Below the pieces are notes generated by a model that was given only the letters and a program-made list of their open reading frames with translations, was not told the DNA's origin and did not search any database. Below are positions 26,895 through 36,256 of a DNA stretch of 64,000 bases, in pieces. Made by a program: the position numbers and the translations under genes. The stretch comes from Rheinheimera maricola (GTDB lineage Bacteria > Pseudomonadota > Gammaproteobacteria > Enterobacterales > Alteromonadaceae), in contig NZ_JAERPS020000007.1 of assembly GCF_016918075.2 (NCBI RefSeq), positions 186,001-250,000 on the forward strand. Reading direction: 5' to 3'. The first letter of the stretch is position 1; each line of letters opens with the position of its first letter.

Positions 26895-27647
26895 TTAATC
26901 GTTAATTTTTACCGGACCGTTAATCGCATTCAGCTTTAAACCACCAGAGCCGCTGTCGAGAATGGTAAGGCCGCCGGCACCATCAACGTTAATATCGCCA
27001 GAGCCGTCATCAATAGTGACGATACCGCCCACCGCGCTGACGAAAATATCGCCTGAACCATCTTCTATCATGACATCAGCGGCAACCTGGCGGATAGTCA
27101 GATCACCGGAGCCATCGTCTACCGTTAGTTTGCCGCTAACCTGTTCAATCAGCAGATTGCCCGAACCATCTTCTACCTTTACATTAGCGCCGCCACTGAT
27201 GCGTAAATCGCCGGATCCATCTACTAGCTGCAAATTGCCCTGCAGGCCAACGATTTCGCTGTCGCCGGAGCCGTCATCCAGCGTTAGGCCGAAGTGTGCA
27301 GGGACTTTAACAACCACGTCGATATAGGGGCTGTTGCCGTTATAAAAGTCTTTATCGAACCCGGCTTCTAATACCGCATTGTTGCCGCGGCTTGTCAGGC
27401 TCAGACGAATATCGTCAGCCCTGTAGTAATAAATGTTGGCGACCATTTCTATTTCGCTGCGGTCTGCCTCACCTATAATATCCAATTTTCCGGCGCCGGT
27501 GTCTGCCACCAGCTGGCTCAGATTGGCGGCATTGAGCGTCAGTTTACGCTCTTCATGCTGCATGTCGTTCGCATTACTGCTTCCAATATAGACAACACAA
27601 CCACTAAGTAAGGTGGCAGCGGCAATGCTAAGAAAGCGGGTTTTCAT
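26895..27647 (-). CDS. DUF4097-like lipoprotein with DGSGD repeats
   Basis: The start at 27647 is set by AAGGA 7 bases upstream and by the lipoprotein signal that follows (lipobox LSGC); the open frame extends 20 codons further. The 250-aa product has a DUF4097-type N-terminal part and then about eight repeats of 18-21 residues built on (V/I)(D/E)DGSGD(L/I), a predicted beta-solenoid with acidic Asp/Gly turns on one face. It should be anchored in the cell envelope. Ligand binding by the DGSGD ladder, for example calcium, is only a guess. Confidence 0.75.
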   Translation of the reverse strand: MKTRFLSIAAATLLSGCVVYIGSSNANDMQHEERKLTLNAANLSQLVADTGAGKLDIIGEADRSEIEMVANIYYYRADDIRLSLTSRGNNAVLEAGFDKDFYNGNSPYIDVVVKVPAHFGLTLDDGSGDSEIVGLQGNLQLVDGSGDLRISGGANVKVEDGSGNLLIEQVSGKLTVDDGSGDLTIRQVAADVMIEDGSGDIFVSAVGGIVTIDDGSGDINVDGAGGLTILDSGSGGLKLNAINGPVKIND

Positions 27648-27926
27648 AAAAAGTCCTTCTAAGTTGTTTATTCGACATAATATCAGCTGCTGATTTAGCA
27701 AATTCAATGCCGTTTATTATAGTCTTTTAATATCAATAACATATAAATTTTTTTCTGGCTGGTGTTGGCAAAATCACTATTAGCTGGGGTTTTTAACCAA
27801 CACTGGTGGTTGTTTTAACTGTTGGTGACAGAATTGGAGGCCTAGGCAAAAGCCAGCTATGTTTAAGCGGTAATTGGCTGGTGTATGAAATACTAGGGCA
27901 TCTTACCCGGATAAGGACTAAGCAGA

Positions 27927-28493
27927 ATGATAAAAAAAATAGTGCTGTTTGTTGTGCTCCTATTGGCCGTGCCATTGTTGGCCGCCTTGTTTATTAAACA
28001 GGATTACCAGGTAAAGGCTGCTGTTGTAATTAATCAGCCAAAGCTGCTGGTGTTTGACTATATTCGGTTTCTAACTAATCAGGACAACTTTAGTGTCTGG
28101 GCGGCAATGGACCCTAACATGCAAAAGACATCGCAAGGTGTCGATGGCACCATTGGCTATATTGCTGGCTGGCATAGCGAAAACACGGATGTTGGCACCG
28201 GTGAGCAGGAGATCATCGCCATAACCGAAGGCGAGCGGATTGACTTCGAGCTGCGTTTTTATCAGCCGTTTTCAGCAGTATCCCCAGCCTATATGCAAAC
28301 TGAAGCGCTGACTGAGCAACAAACCCGCGTAACCTGGGGTTTTGCCGGCCATATGCCGTATCCAATGAACCTGATGTTAGTGTTTATGGATGTCGAGGGT
28401 ATGATTGCGGCCGATTTGCAGCAGGGCTTGGATAATTTGAAACTGATATTGGAAACGCAGCCGGCCGAACCCGCCGAATTACCTGCTAGCTAA
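27927..28493 (+). CDS. SRPBCC/START-fold protein
   Basis: A 188-aa protein with an N-terminal membrane helix (IVLFVVLLLAVPLLAALF) and a Bet v1-like domain: VVINQPKLLVFDYIRFLTN at its start, NFSVWAAMDPNM, then TRVTWGFAGHMPYPMN near the end. These domains bind hydrophobic ligands or act as cyclase-like proteins. It ends three bases before the stop of the convergent barrel gene. Specific function unknown. Confidence 0.75.
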   Translation: MIKKIVLFVVLLLAVPLLAALFIKQDYQVKAAVVINQPKLLVFDYIRFLTNQDNFSVWAAMDPNMQKTSQGVDGTIGYIAGWHSENTDVGTGEQEIIAITEGERIDFELRFYQPFSAVSPAYMQTEALTEQQTRVTWGFAGHMPYPMNLMLVFMDVEGMIAADLQQGLDNLKLILETQPAEPAELPAS

Positions 28494-28495
28494 TG

Positions 28496-30160
28496 CTAGA
28501 AATAGTAATCCAGGCTCAGCTGAACAAAGTCATCACGGCGGATATAGTATAAAGGTTCCGCTGTGTGCTGGCTGCGGAAGAACCAGGCATCCAACTGCAG
28601 GCGTAAATTGTTACTTAAACGCGTTGATGCTTCCAGCTTGCCACTTTGACTGCCGCTATGATCTAAATCTTGCACTATACCGAGCAGAAGCTCGGTCCCG
28701 GCGGCATCATTGGCGGCAAAACGGCCTCCAACAAACACATCGTTCTGGCCTGGTACCGGCGCATAGCGACCACGGCTGTCGTACTGATATTCAGCTATCC
28801 AGCCTAAGTCCCAATCACTGTCAAACAGGCCGACCTGAGTATACTCAAAGCCCAGTGTGGCGGCGGCAAAATCATCTATGCGTGTTTTGCGGTACAGGCT
28901 TTCTAACTTCCAAATCCAGCTACCACTAATAAGTTGGCCTTCAATACCCAGCTGTTGCATCTGCAAATATAGCGGTTCTAGCTTGCCTTCAGCTGTGGAG
29001 TTAAACATTGGGTCGCGGTTATTACCTTCAAAATAGCTTAAGGCAATGTCGATAGCCCCGAACTGGCGGCTCCAGCGCAAGGCAAAATCCAGGTTGTTTT
29101 GCTGCTGTGCCGACTCATAAAGTGGATGTGTTGTGTCTACTGGCAAGGGCAGTCGCAAGCGGCCATCAATACCGGCAAAGGTACGTTCGCGAAAGTAGGG
29201 TAACAAATACAGCGAAAAGGTACCGCCATCGCCGTATAGGTTCCAGTTTAGCATTGGCTGACCGAGTTTGGCTTCACCGTCGACACTGGCGACCAGATCG
29301 GTCTGGTTTATTACATCGACCAGGTGTTGTGATTCAGTTACGCCCCAAAACACAATATCTACGCCGGCTTTAATGTCAAAACCGCTGCCGGCGTATTGCC
29401 AATAAGCCTGGCGTAGGTCAATTAAATTACGCTCGTTATCACGTTGGTCCCAACGCACAAAAGGTTGCAACACCACCTGGTGCGCGCGGTTATCGCTTTG
29501 CCAGGCCCATTCTGCAGTTAATTCGGCACTGCTATGCTTGCTGGCTTGCTGTTGCAGACCAGACTGTGGATAGTAACGCTGTTGTAATGTCAGGCTGTAA
29601 TCGGCACTGAGGTTTTCTGTCCAGCTGGACGGGCGCTGTGCATCGTGCACCGGCGGCGTGTTTGTTGCAGCAAGGCTGCCTGCAACCCTGGCATGTTGCA
29701 TCGCCTGGTCGGTTACTGGTGGCGGTGAAGTAGTTTCTGTCGGGGCATCAGCCGGCATTTGCACTACGTTAGTTGCAGCAGGGGTGAGTAGATTGGCGGG
29801 CTCAGCTAAAGGGCTGGGAGTTGTTTGCGCGACAGCCTGAGGCTGCAATGGTTTGCGGGTTATAGCCTGATAATACCATTGCCTGGTCGTGCTGACCGGT
29901 GTCGCCAGCATTTGTGCCCTAGCGGGGATCTGTAACTGGCTGCCCTCTAGTAAGTAATTGATATCATTGTCTCTAAACGCGCCCGGGTTGGCTTGCCACA
30001 GAGCATAAACCACCTGCACCATTGCAACCTCGTTATCTGGCCGCGCTGCTGTAGCTAGCTTCCATAAGGTGTCAGAAGGCTGCACCGGCCCAAGCTGAGC
30101 TGCCCAGCTGCTTGCCAGCGGGCTGCATATCAGTAATACCGCGCTGATCAGACGTTGCAT
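28496..30160 (-). CDS. Outer-membrane beta-barrel with FimV-like N-terminal domain
   Basis: The ATG at 30160 is favoured by GGA 8 bases upstream. The 554-aa product has a signal peptide (1-20), then a domain matching the FimV/HubP N-terminal core: LGPVQPSDTLWKLATAARPD, VVYALWQANPGAFRDNDINY, then SQLQIPARA. A Thr/Pro/Ala-rich linker (about 95-165) leads to an amphipathic barrel ending in LSLDYYF with terminal Phe, the mark of an outer-membrane protein. Downstream of an MMPL transporter and a LolA-like gene, it is probably their outer-membrane partner. The FimV-type module is unexpected on a barrel. Confidence 0.75.
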   Translation of the reverse strand: MQRLISAVLLICSPLASSWAAQLGPVQPSDTLWKLATAARPDNEVAMVQVVYALWQANPGAFRDNDINYLLEGSQLQIPARAQMLATPVSTTRQWYYQAITRKPLQPQAVAQTTPSPLAEPANLLTPAATNVVQMPADAPTETTSPPPVTDQAMQHARVAGSLAATNTPPVHDAQRPSSWTENLSADYSLTLQQRYYPQSGLQQQASKHSSAELTAEWAWQSDNRAHQVVLQPFVRWDQRDNERNLIDLRQAYWQYAGSGFDIKAGVDIVFWGVTESQHLVDVINQTDLVASVDGEAKLGQPMLNWNLYGDGGTFSLYLLPYFRERTFAGIDGRLRLPLPVDTTHPLYESAQQQNNLDFALRWSRQFGAIDIALSYFEGNNRDPMFNSTAEGKLEPLYLQMQQLGIEGQLISGSWIWKLESLYRKTRIDDFAAATLGFEYTQVGLFDSDWDLGWIAEYQYDSRGRYAPVPGQNDVFVGGRFAANDAAGTELLLGIVQDLDHSGSQSGKLEASTRLSNNLRLQLDAWFFRSQHTAEPLYYIRRDDFVQLSLDYYF

Positions 30161-30175
30161 AACATACATCCAGCT

Positions 30176-30961
30176 TTAGCGTACACGTTGTAGCGCATTG
30201 GTGTCGAAATCTGCTGCAGTGCGGCCGGTATTAAAGCTAATGTCGTGGATTAGCAGGTCGGTACTTTTGCCGGTTTGATGGTTTTGCATAGTGAGCTTGT
30301 GCGGCCGCCAGAACTTATCCAGGTACAGTTTATAATCGTGCAGCGTCAGAGTTTTTAATAGTGCGGCTTTACGATCGTAATACTCGGCCTTGTGCAGCCG
30401 ATAATGTTGTTGGTCAACCCAAACGATGGTTTTGCTGTAACCAGAAAATTCGTCGGTGGGTGTCTGTTGCAGCACAAAACAGCTTTGCTCCGCACAGGCG
30501 CCATCGCGTAGATACTCAAAGCGGTATTTTTCTATTTCAAATGAGCTTAAATCCTCGTAGGCAAATTCACTACCCATAAACGGGCCGGATTTGTTGCGCG
30601 ATGCTATGCGTTTTACCCGCTTAATTGCTGGCAGATACAACCATTGGTCATCTTCAGCGGTTGGATGCGAATGATTTAAAAACGCGGTACCGCGCACGTC
30701 GCGTGGCTCATCAAAAATGGTTAAGCCTTTATCGCCGTCGCCTTGTACTTCCAATGCCGCAGTGCGGATCTCGCGTCGGCTTTCGTCGCCGTTAGCATTG
30801 CGCAATACCATAGTAGTACGGCTTTCACTATCGCCCCAGCCAGCATCGCGGGCTTTGCGCTCTTTAGCAATCGTCAGGCCCTTTACTTCATCGGCAGCAC
30901 CAGTGCCGCTAAATAGCAGGGCCGTAACGCTTAGCAGTACAGTGCAGAGTAATCTAGGCAT
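30176..30961 (-). CDS. LolA-like outer-membrane lipoprotein-sorting protein
   Basis: The start ATG overlaps the stop of the MMPL gene (ATGCCTAG), showing translational coupling. The 261-aa protein has a signal peptide (to about residue 23) and the features of the LolA-like family that travels with MMPL pumps: KGLTIAKERKARDAGWGDS, then QWLYLPAIKRVKRIASRNKS and GSEFAYEDLSSFEI. It is likely a periplasmic carrier of hydrophobic material between the MMPL protein and the outer membrane. The cargo is unknown. Confidence 0.82.
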   Translation of the reverse strand: MPRLLCTVLLSVTALLFSGTGAADEVKGLTIAKERKARDAGWGDSESRTTMVLRNANGDESRREIRTAALEVQGDGDKGLTIFDEPRDVRGTAFLNHSHPTAEDDQWLYLPAIKRVKRIASRNKSGPFMGSEFAYEDLSSFEIEKYRFEYLRDGACAEQSCFVLQQTPTDEFSGYSKTIVWVDQQHYRLHKAEYYDRKAALLKTLTLHDYKLYLDKFWRPHKLTMQNHQTGKSTDLLIHDISFNTGRTAADFDTNALQRVR

Positions 30962-33248
30962 CCGTTTTACTTTCCTTGGTATCAAATTTCAGTAAAAACG
31001 CCGGCAAGAATAAAAAGTCGATTACCAGCGCGGTAAGAATAATAATAGCCGTTAATAGCCCCATGTCCGAATTTAACCGGAAACCGGATAGCATCAGCAC
31101 GCTAAAACCAATTGCCAGTACAGCGGTGGTTATCCATAGCGCCCGGCCAACGCTGTGAAAGGCATAGCGCACAGCGGCTTCAGCATTACGGCCCTCGTGC
31201 CTGGCGTGTTGATATTTCGCCAGAAAATGCACGGTGTCATCAACAATAATACCCAGGCTGATACCGGCGACTACCGACAAACCCAGATTAATTTCACCAC
31301 TGTACAAACCCCAGATGCCAAAGCCAATCGCCGCTGGCGCAATATTGGGCAGCAAGCTGATTAGCCCCATGCGCCACGAACGCAGGCTAAATACCAGTAA
31401 CAGCGAAATAAGCACTAAAGCCAGCGGCAGGGTCTGCAGCATAGAGGCCATATTGCGTTCGCCAATATGGGCAAACATTAACGCGGTGCTGGCAGCCGCT
31501 GCGGCATACTGAGGATACTGGCTGGCCAGATAACCCAGGGCTTTTTGCTCAAAAGCGGTAATCTCTTTACTGCCCATATTCTGTAAAGATGCCGTAATAC
31601 GGCTGGCACTTTTATCCAGGTTAAGCTGATTGTTTAAGTCCAGACCATAGGGCAGCGACATCTCGTACATTAACAGATACTGCGCCGCCTCGTCTTGCTG
31701 CTGCGGTACGCGGTAGTACGCCGGGTCGTCGCCGTGCATATTTTTGTTTAACCGTTTAAACACATCGCTGATGCTATTAACGTGTGTCACTTCGGGTTGC
31801 TGGCGCAGCCACTGGCTAAAGGTTTCTATTGCAGTAATAAATTCCGGCTGGTTTACGCCACTGCTTTGGCCACTTTGCAGCACAAAATCCATCGACATAG
31901 AAGCCGCTAGATTTTGATCGAGAAAATCCATCGCCTGACGAAACTCGGTTTTTGGTGAGAAGTACTTTACCGCCTCATCATTCACTTTATTCAGGCTGAT
32001 AAAGCTGGCAAAACCCACCATTAACAACAGCGTCACCGGCAGCAGTAAACGGTGGCGCGCAATAACAAAGTTGGCCATTTTGTCCATCGCGTTGCTACTA
32101 TGCTGCTGCGCTTTACCCGGGCGTAAGGGTAATACCGCCAGCAATGCCGGCAGCGTAACAATGCTAAATAAGCAGGCGAGCATCACTCCAACAGCAGTCA
32201 TATTGCCCAGGTCGGCTAAAATCGGTACTTCTGAAAAGTTAAGCGTTAAAAAACCGATAGCAGTCGTCGCGCTGGTAATAAATACCGGCATGACATTGCG
32301 CTGCATACTGTAAACGATGGCGCTGGTTTTATCATCGCCACGGTTCAGCGCAAATTGCATGGAGGCAATGACATGCACGCCGTCTGCCACCGCCAATGTC
32401 ATTAAAATGGTGGGTACATTAACGGTAGCGGTGCTAAGAAAAATACCGGCCCAGCCAGCTAAGCCCAAAGCACTGCTGATGGTAATAATAATAATAATAA
32501 CCGTGGCCAGGGCGCCAAGTACTGAACGCAGTAGCAGTGCCAGCATTAACACAATAACGGCAAACATTACTGGGATCAGAGTTTGCGCATCGTGTTCAGC
32601 TTCGTAAGCAAAGGAGTGGTTCATGGCAATAACACCTGCCAGATGAAACTCAACATCCGGATAGCGCTGGCTGAAGTCAGCTTTTAGTTGCTGAGCAAAA
32701 CCAAAGGCATCGAAGACTTCTTTATTTTTATCTAATTCTGGCAACTGCACAGTAATATTGATCGCAGCCACCGCGCCGGATGCGGAAACCAACCGGTTTA
32801 ATAGTGCCGGTTCAGCTAAGGCCACCGCGCGGATTTTCGCCACCTTGTTACTGTCCAGCAAGCTAGTATCCAGCAGTAGGTCTTCTACCAATAAATCGTC
32901 AGCCTCGGCCTCTGTGTGTTGGAAGTTACTTATTGAGTCGACCCGAATAGAGTAGGGCGTTTGCCAGGCGGCATCGGTGAGTTGCTTTATCAGTGTCAGG
33001 TTCGCCACGCTGAAAATTGCACCGTCTTTTGGTGCAACGCCAATAAGAATGTTATCGCTTTTATTAAATTCATCCTGCATTTGCTCAAAGGCCAGCAATT
33101 GCGGGTTGTCGTCGGCAAAAAATACCCGGTAGTCACCACGAAAATATAGCTTGCTAAGGCCGGCACTCATCAGCACCACTAGCAACAAGGTGCTAAGCAA
33201 TACCTGCCACGGATGTTTCAACACCCAGTTAAGCCAAAGCTGCTTCAT
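30954..33248 (-). CDS. MMPL/RND-family transporter
   Basis: A 764-aa inner-membrane protein with two homologous halves, each with one helix, a large periplasmic loop and five further helices. The first half carries TAVNVPTILMTLAVADGVHV, with the intramembrane acidic residue of this family; the second has VAGISLGIIVDDTVHFLAKY. MMPL proteins export lipids or siderophore-like molecules by proton antiport. It is first in an operon with the LolA-like and FimV-barrel genes, an arrangement suggesting trans-envelope lipid movement. Confidence 0.88.
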   Translation of the reverse strand: MKQLWLNWVLKHPWQVLLSTLLLVVLMSAGLSKLYFRGDYRVFFADDNPQLLAFEQMQDEFNKSDNILIGVAPKDGAIFSVANLTLIKQLTDAAWQTPYSIRVDSISNFQHTEAEADDLLVEDLLLDTSLLDSNKVAKIRAVALAEPALLNRLVSASGAVAAINITVQLPELDKNKEVFDAFGFAQQLKADFSQRYPDVEFHLAGVIAMNHSFAYEAEHDAQTLIPVMFAVIVLMLALLLRSVLGALATVIIIIITISSALGLAGWAGIFLSTATVNVPTILMTLAVADGVHVIASMQFALNRGDDKTSAIVYSMQRNVMPVFITSATTAIGFLTLNFSEVPILADLGNMTAVGVMLACLFSIVTLPALLAVLPLRPGKAQQHSSNAMDKMANFVIARHRLLLPVTLLLMVGFASFISLNKVNDEAVKYFSPKTEFRQAMDFLDQNLAASMSMDFVLQSGQSSGVNQPEFITAIETFSQWLRQQPEVTHVNSISDVFKRLNKNMHGDDPAYYRVPQQQDEAAQYLLMYEMSLPYGLDLNNQLNLDKSASRITASLQNMGSKEITAFEQKALGYLASQYPQYAAAAASTALMFAHIGERNMASMLQTLPLALVLISLLLVFSLRSWRMGLISLLPNIAPAAIGFGIWGLYSGEINLGLSVVAGISLGIIVDDTVHFLAKYQHARHEGRNAEAAVRYAFHSVGRALWITTAVLAIGFSVLMLSGFRLNSDMGLLTAIIILTALVIDFLFLPAFLLKFDTKESKTDA
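32483..32500 (+). repeat. Six-copy TAA microsatellite inside the MMPL gene
   Basis: Six copies of TAA in a row encode the poly-isoleucine stretch VIIIIITIS within a membrane helix. Loss or gain of units would keep frame. Confidence 0.7.
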
Positions 33249-33431
33249 GTATTACTCTCCAGGCTAATTATTCAATCTGACCAACAGCTTGCATCCTTTA
33301 TCGCATGGCTGCTGCGGTGTTAGTCAGTTTAGCTGATTTCACTGTCGGCTTAGCATAATATTTAATCTTGCTTAAATGTAACACTGTGCTAAACATTAAT
33401 TTATCTTTTATTTTCACTCACAGGAGACAGG

Positions 33432-34934
33432 ATGTCACTGGCCGTAGTTTATAGCCGCGCCCGCCATGGTTTGGATGCGCCCTTAGTTACCGTTGAAGTG
33501 CATATTAGCAATGGCTTGCCGGCATTTCAGTTGGTAGGTTTGCCGGAAACGTCTGTTAAGGAATCACGTGACCGGGTGCGTAGCGCCATGGTTAATAGCG
33601 GTTTTGCTTTTCCGGATCGTAAAATTACCGTCAATCTGGCACCGGCCGATTTACCCAAAGAGGGCGGCCGTTTTGACCTGCCGATCGCGCTGGGTATTAT
33701 TGTTGCCTCTGGCCAGTTGGCAGAGAAAAGCCTGCAAGGTTATGAATTTTGTGGCGAATTGGCATTGTCTGGCGAAATTAGAACTATTGTAGGTGAAATT
33801 CCGGTGGCGATAGCCTGCCGTGATGCTGGCCGCGAAGTGGTGTTGCCGATGTTAAACGCACAGCAGGCGCAGCAAGTGCCGAAAGTGGCGGTGCACGGTG
33901 CCGAGCATTTACTACAGGTACACAGTTTTTTACTGGCGCAACAACCATTACCGGCTATACCAGCGTTACCACCGCGTGAGCAGCAACATCTGCCAGATCT
34001 GGCCGATGTTAAAGGTCAGGCCCACGCCAAGCGGGTGTTGGAAATTTGCGCCGCCGGCGAGCACAACTTACTTATGCTGGGCCCGGCGGGCACCGGAAAA
34101 TCGATGCTGGCGCAGCGTTTGCCTGGTATTATGCCGCCGCTTACCGAGCCAGAAGCGCTGGCAACCGCGGCGATTTATTCGATAGCCGGTTTAAAACGCA
34201 ATTTACACGATTGGCAGCAGCGGCCATTTCGGTCGCCACATCATACCAGCTCTGCCGTCGCCCTCGTGGGGGGCGGTTCAGTGCCAAGGCCGGGCGAAAT
34301 TTCGTTATCGCACCACGGCATTCTGTTTTTAGATGAACTACCCGAGTTTCCACGCAAAGTGTTGGATGTGCTACGTGAACCACTTGAAACCGGCGTGGTA
34401 CATATTAGCCGCGCGGCGCGGCAAGCCGAATTTCCGGCGCAGTTTCAGCTGGTAGCTGCACTTAACCCCAGCCCCACCGGGCACCATCAGGATGGCCGAG
34501 CCACGCCCGAACAGGTAATGCGCTATTTAAACCGCTTATCTGGGCCTTTTATTGACCGCATAGAACTGCAAATTGAAGTGCCGCTGCTGCCCAAAGGCAT
34601 GTTAAGCCAGCATACGCAGGAAGAGAGCAGCGCCAGTGTGCGCGAGCGTGTGCTGGCGGCGCGGCAGATACAGCTTAACCGTCAGGGCAAAGCCAATGCG
34701 CGCTTAAGTGGCAGCGAAATCGCCGATTTTTGCCCGTTGCAACGCGCCGATGCCCAGTTTTTAGAAGACACCATTCACCGCTTTAAGCTATCTGCCCGTA
34801 CGTACCATAAAATTATTAAAGTCGCGCGCAGCATTGCCGACTTGCAGCAGCAAGCGCAAATCAGCCGCGCGCACTTAATGGAGGCACTTAGCTACCGCGC
34901 GTTAGAGCGGCTGCTAAGTTATCTGAAAAACTAA
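33432..34934 (+). CDS. comM: YifB/ComM family Mg-chelatase-like AAA+ ATPase
   Basis: A 500-aa protein with AGGAG before the ATG. The N-terminal domain ([40 protein letters not shown]) precedes the AAA+ core: [19 protein letters not shown] (Walker A), [11 protein letters not shown] (Walker B) and [10 protein letters not shown]. Its homolog ComM drives branch migration during natural transformation and is widespread even in non-competent species. It is convergent with pyrC, with 4-bp stop-codon overlap. Confidence 0.92.
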   Translation: MSLAVVYSRARHGLDAPLVTVEVHISNGLPAFQLVGLPETSVKESRDRVRSAMVNSGFAFPDRKITVNLAPADLPKEGGRFDLPIALGIIVASGQLAEKSLQGYEFCGELALSGEIRTIVGEIPVAIACRDAGREVVLPMLNAQQAQQVPKVAVHGAEHLLQVHSFLLAQQPLPAIPALPPREQQHLPDLADVKGQAHAKRVLEICAAGEHNLLMLGPAGTGKSMLAQRLPGIMPPLTEPEALATAAIYSIAGLKRNLHDWQQRPFRSPHHTSSAVALVGGGSVPRPGEISLSHHGILFLDELPEFPRKVLDVLREPLETGVVHISRAARQAEFPAQFQLVAALNPSPTGHHQDGRATPEQVMRYLNRLSGPFIDRIELQIEVPLLPKGMLSQHTQEESSASVRERVLAARQIQLNRQGKANARLSGSEIADFCPLQRADAQFLEDTIHRFKLSARTYHKIIKVARSIADLQQQAQISRAHLMEALSYRALERLLSYLKN

Positions 34935-35962
34935 ACTAATTTCCAGTTGAGGGTTTCACCGGCGAAAAACGGCACTATTGGGTTGCCGTTGGGCAGGGTT
35001 ATTTCTGTAGGCACCTGCCACTGCTGTTTAACTAAAGTTACTGTGCCGCTATTGCGTGGCAGGCCGTAGAAATCGGCGCCATAGTGGCTGGCAAAGCCTT
35101 CAAGTTTATCCAGGCAGCCCAGTTCATCAAACACCTGCGCATACAGCTCTATTGCGCTATGGGCGCTGTAACAGCCGGCGCAGCCACAGGCTGATTCTTT
35201 ACGGTGTTTCTCGTGCGGTGCTGAATCAGTACCGAGGAAAAATTTAGCGGAGCCACTGGCCACCGCAGCGCGCAACGCTTCCTGGTGAGTGCGGCGTTTT
35301 AATACTGGCAGGCAGTAGTTATGTGGCCTTACACCGCCAACCAGCAAGTCATTGCGGTTTAGCAGTAAGTGCTGTGGTGTGATAGTGGCAGCAACATTTG
35401 CTGAGGCTTCGGCAACAAAGCTGGCAGCATCGGCAGTGGTAATGTGTTCGAACACTACTTTTAATTGCGGGATACGGGCGACAATATGCTGCAGGTGGCG
35501 GTCGATAAACACTTTTTCCCGGTCAAAAATATCAATTTCGTGTTCGGTTACTTCGCCGTGAATAAGCAGCAACATACCTTGCTCGGCCATCACTTCAAAC
35601 ACCGGATACAAGGCATCCAGCGCGCCAACGCCCTGGCTGGAATTCGTGGTAGCGCCGGTTGGATATAATTTTGCCGCAACCACACCGGCTGCTTTGGCTT
35701 CGATAATATCTTGTGCTGTGGTTTTATCGGTCAGGTATAAGGTGACCAGAGGCTCAAACGCACTACCCTGAGGCCGCGCGGCCAGAATACGCTCGCGATA
35801 GGCCATAGCCATGGCCGCGTTGGTCACCGGCGGCACTAAGTTAGGCATTACAATAGCGCGGGCAAATTGCCGGGCTGTGGCAGGCACGGTTTCGCGCAGC
35901 ATGTCGCCGTCACGAAAGTGTAAATGCCAGTCATCCGGGGTTTGAATGGTTAAACTTGTCAT
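34931..35962 (-). CDS. pyrC: Dihydroorotase
   Basis: The ATG at 35962 is set by AGGAG 7 bases upstream and by the family N-terminus. The 343-aa enzyme closes dihydroorotate in pyrimidine synthesis. Zinc-site residues are visible: [13 protein letters not shown] (His13, His15), the carboxylated-Lys motif [29 protein letters not shown] and VFEHITT histidines, and the catalytic Asp in FLGTDSAPH. Length matches E. coli PyrC (348 aa). Regulation is not evident in its short upstream region. Confidence 0.95.
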   Translation of the reverse strand: MTSLTIQTPDDWHLHFRDGDMLRETVPATARQFARAIVMPNLVPPVTNAAMAMAYRERILAARPQGSAFEPLVTLYLTDKTTAQDIIEAKAAGVVAAKLYPTGATTNSSQGVGALDALYPVFEVMAEQGMLLLIHGEVTEHEIDIFDREKVFIDRHLQHIVARIPQLKVVFEHITTADAASFVAEASANVAATITPQHLLLNRNDLLVGGVRPHNYCLPVLKRRTHQEALRAAVASGSAKFFLGTDSAPHEKHRKESACGCAGCYSAHSAIELYAQVFDELGCLDKLEGFASHYGADFYGLPRNSGTVTLVKQQWQVPTEITLPNGNPIVPFFAGETLNWKLV

Positions 35963-36103
35963 GCGGTGGCTCCTGCGGCGGTATGGCGAAAACTGGGCCA
36001 TATTCTAGCAAGTTCAGCAAGCAGGCGCATCGGTTAAATCTGCTTTAGCAGGTTGGAAGCTTTTGCTACACTGCGTGAGTTAACTTAACCGGGAGCATAG
36101 CGA

Positions 36104-36256
36104 ATGTCGGATTTAGAATTTGATCTAGACCACCTGGATTTTGACCAGGCCGAGCAAAATGTTGAGCAACAGCAGCTGGCTCAATTAGAACGTGCCGCCG
36201 AACCACAATTTGGCGATGACGATGATGAATGCAGTGGTGGTGCCTGTAAAATTTAA
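36104..36256 (+). CDS. 50-aa acidic protein with C-terminal CSGGAC
   Basis: GGGAG stands eight bases before the ATG, and the 50-codon frame has strongly gene-like character. The product is very acidic (15 Asp/Glu), opens SDLEFDLDHLDFDQAEQ, is Gln-rich in the middle and ends DDDDECSGGACKI. The two Cys spaced by four residues could bind metal or form a disulfide. It overlaps the stop of the convergent MFS gene by 4 bp. No known family recognised. Confidence 0.7.
   Translation: MSDLEFDLDHLDFDQAEQNVEQQQLAQLERAAEPQFGDDDDECSGGACKI

Noticed and set aside
26940..27290. Regular repeats resembling a repeat array
   Set aside because: They encode DGSGD protein repeats with in-frame variation and no uniform spacers, so this is not a CRISPR array.
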